Position numbers and translations under genes: made by a program. Below the pieces are notes generated by a model. It searched no databases, was not told where the DNA came from, and worked only from the letters and a program-made list of their open reading frames with translations. Shown here piece after piece: positions 32,057 through 33,821 of a stretch of 33,821 nucleotides of DNA. Numbering within the stretch: the first letter of the stretch is position 1; each line of letters begins with the position of its first letter. The stretch is from NCBI GenBank assembly GCA_016282555.1, contig JAEEKU010000154.1:1-33821 (forward strand), given 5' to 3'. The DNA is from Methanomassiliicoccaceae archaeon. GTDB lineage: Archaea > Thermoplasmatota > Thermoplasmata > Methanomassiliicoccales > Methanomethylophilaceae.

Positions 32057-33821
32057 ATGGGAACGGAAAGTTTCAGAATCCTCGGGATCGACCCGTTCAA
32101 AACCTGCTCCCCGTCCGAAGCCGACGCTATCGTCGAAGAAGCGAGGAAAAAAGCGGAGATCAGGAAAACCAAGGGCCAGTCCCTTCTCGAAAAACAGAAC
32201 GCTCAGAAAGATCTCGACGCCCTCCCCGGATGCCGCAGAGACGTTCTGGATCCGGCCGTGGCGGCAAGAGCCAGGGAAGAGGTGCTTTCGATCATAACCA
32301 GGGATCTGGACAGACATCTCTTCCACCGTATCGACGGTTCGGCTGTGTTCTTCGAAAAGAACATCGATGACATTCTGGAACCGGCTCTGAAGAAGAACTG
32401 GAACGTTGACAGGGACGCGGTTTCCTTCATAAAAGGAGCGAAGATGGTCAGCGAGAAGGATTTCAAAGATCTTCCGTCCGATACCGCGTTCAGCATCCTG
32501 AACTCCCTGGGAACCGACGACATAGTCGCCTGGACGAACTCCGCCATAGACGCGCTGTATTCCGGGGACAGCGGTTCGGTTCCGCAGAAAGTCTCTCCCG
32601 ACACGTCGTATCCCACCTTCAAATCGGCGATCAACGCCGTCGCGGCCAGAGCCCAGAAGGTCCAGACGAATTCGCATTTCAAAGACGCCGCCAAGAAATA
32701 TTATCCCCTTCTGAAGAAGCTCATCCCGATGTTCGCGAACGAATCCTCGTACAAAAAGTTCAGAACGGCCGCGATCATGTACTCCGTGGAATCGGAGCTC
32801 CAGTCGGGAACGTCGTCGCTGGATTACCGCACTATCGCTTCCCTGATCAACTCCAGAATCGCCGGGAAGGGAGTGAATACGGACGAGGCTCTCCGCGAAC
32901 TGGAGAGGTTCTGCCTTTCGAAGGGAATTCTCGCCGACTTCTCCAAAGTTTCCAGAGAATACGCCGCCTGCGGATTCTGCGGATGCAGGTTCCGGATAGA
33001 CAAAGATACCAATTTCTGCCCCTACTGCAACAAGCCGATGGCCGTGAAGTGCCCCAGGTGCGGAGTGAGGAACAATTCCTCCAACATCCACTGCAAAGGA
33101 TGCGGACTCGACTTCTCGTTCCTGTCGGACATTCCTTCTCTTGAGAAGGGTCTCAGGGAGGATATCAGAAAAGGAAATATGGGATCCGTGAAGGCGGTTC
33201 TCCCGAGATTCGAGGGATACGAGGATTTCGCGGACAAATCTCTTCTCAAAGAGGCGGAAGACTTCGTGAAAGAGACCGGGGATCTGATGAGGGATCTTCG
33301 CTCGATGGAGTCTTCGGGAAAATACTGCTCCGCCCTGAAAAGATGCGAGGACTATCTCCGCATATACCCCGGACTCGATGAATTCAAGGAGATGAGAGAC
33401 CGGTATGCCGGCATAATCGCGGACGTCGACCGGAAATTCAGGGAGATCCCGGCGGGATCTGAAAGCAAGTACGTGGAGCTCGTGGCCCTGTGCTCGGATC
33501 ATCCCGGGCTGATCGGGTATTTCAACAGCCACCGCCCCGCTCCGCCCGCGAACGTAAGCGTTTCCCGCAGCGGGGACGGAAACATTCTGATTTCGATGGG
33601 AGCGCCTCCCCCCGCGGATACCACTTACCTCATAATCCGCAAAGCGGGATCCTCTCCTCTGAGCGAGAAGGACGGAGATCAGGTTGCCGAAACCAGAGAC
33701 GCGGAGTATACCGACCGCGGAATGTCTTTTGGAACGGAATACCGTTACGCGGTATACTCCAGACGCTGGGGCGTGACTTCCGCGTCCGCCGCGCTGTCCG
33801 GGCCGATCACGGTTTTCGCCG
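32057..33821 (+). CDS. Zinc-ribbon protein with C-terminal FN3-like domain (runs off the right edge)
   Basis: Translated by hand from ATG 32057, open to the window end: MGTESFRILGIDPFKTCSPSEADAIVEEARKKAEIRKTKGQS..., CGFCGCRF...CPYCNKPMAVKCPRCGVRN...CKGCGLDF, FN3-like PPANVSVSRSGDGNILISMGAPPPADTTYLIIRKAG...YTDRGMSFGTEYRYAVYSRRWGVTSAS. Absent from the ORF track because it lacks a stop. Confidence 0.8.
   Translation, partial: MGTESFRILGIDPFKTCSPSEADAIVEEARKKAEIRKTKGQSLLEKQNAQKDLDALPGCRRDVLDPAVAARAREEVLSIITRDLDRHLFHRIDGSAVFFEKNIDDILEPALKKNWNVDRDAVSFIKGAKMVSEKDFKDLPSDTAFSILNSLGTDDIVAWTNSAIDALYSGDSGSVPQKVSPDTSYPTFKSAINAVAARAQKVQTNSHFKDAAKKYYPLLKKLIPMFANESSYKKFRTAAIMYSVESELQSGTSSLDYRTIASLINSRIAGKGVNTDEALRELERFCLSKGILADFSKVSREYAACGFCGCRFRIDKDTNFCPYCNKPMAVKCPRCGVRNNSSNIHCKGCGLDFSFLSDIPSLEKGLREDIRKGNMGSVKAVLPRFEGYEDFADKSLLKEAEDFVKETGDLMRDLRSMESSGKYCSALKRCEDYLRIYPGLDEFKEMRDRYAGIIADVDRKFREIPAGSESKYVELVALCSDHPGLIGYFNSHRPAPPANVSVSRSGDGNILISMGAPPPADTTYLIIRKAGSSPLSEKDGDQVAETRDAEYTDRGMSFGTEYRYAVYSRRWGVTSASAALSGPITVFA

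Overview
Archaeal chromosomal window, GC-rich, euryarchaeal and probably Methanomassiliicoccales-like. That placement is inferred from gene content: hypE, thermosome plus grpE-dnaK-dnaJ, archaeal S15, Kae1 and type III glutamine synthetase. Housekeeping content: hypE (partial), apt, a PEBP-family protein, glnN, a Nim-like flavin-binding protein, thermosome, grpE-dnaK-dnaJ, proA-proB, an AGCS symporter, kae1, a DHH phosphoesterase, rps15 and three tRNAs. There are two accessory blocks. (A) Five genes on the minus strand (1578-6254) encode an SPFH/zinc-ribbon protein and partner proteins. (B) A multi-gene island (about 23.3-33.8 kb) holds a membrane-anchored zinc-ribbon P-loop GTPase-like protein, a lidless Hsp70 paralog, a zinc-ribbon TRAFAC/'double-GTPase'-like protein, a GAP1-like GTPase-associated protein, an Hsp70-vWA fusion and a zinc-ribbon/FN3-like protein. 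Two genes of island B carry a single in-frame stop with intact homologous sequence on both sides. The GAP1-like gene has TAG at 28083-28085, a pyrrolysine/readthrough candidate; no other gene I assigned ends in TAG. The Hsp70 paralog has TAA at 26027-26029, exactly where the other two Hsp70s in the window have a Tyr. I consider the island and its interrupted genes the most interesting part of the window.
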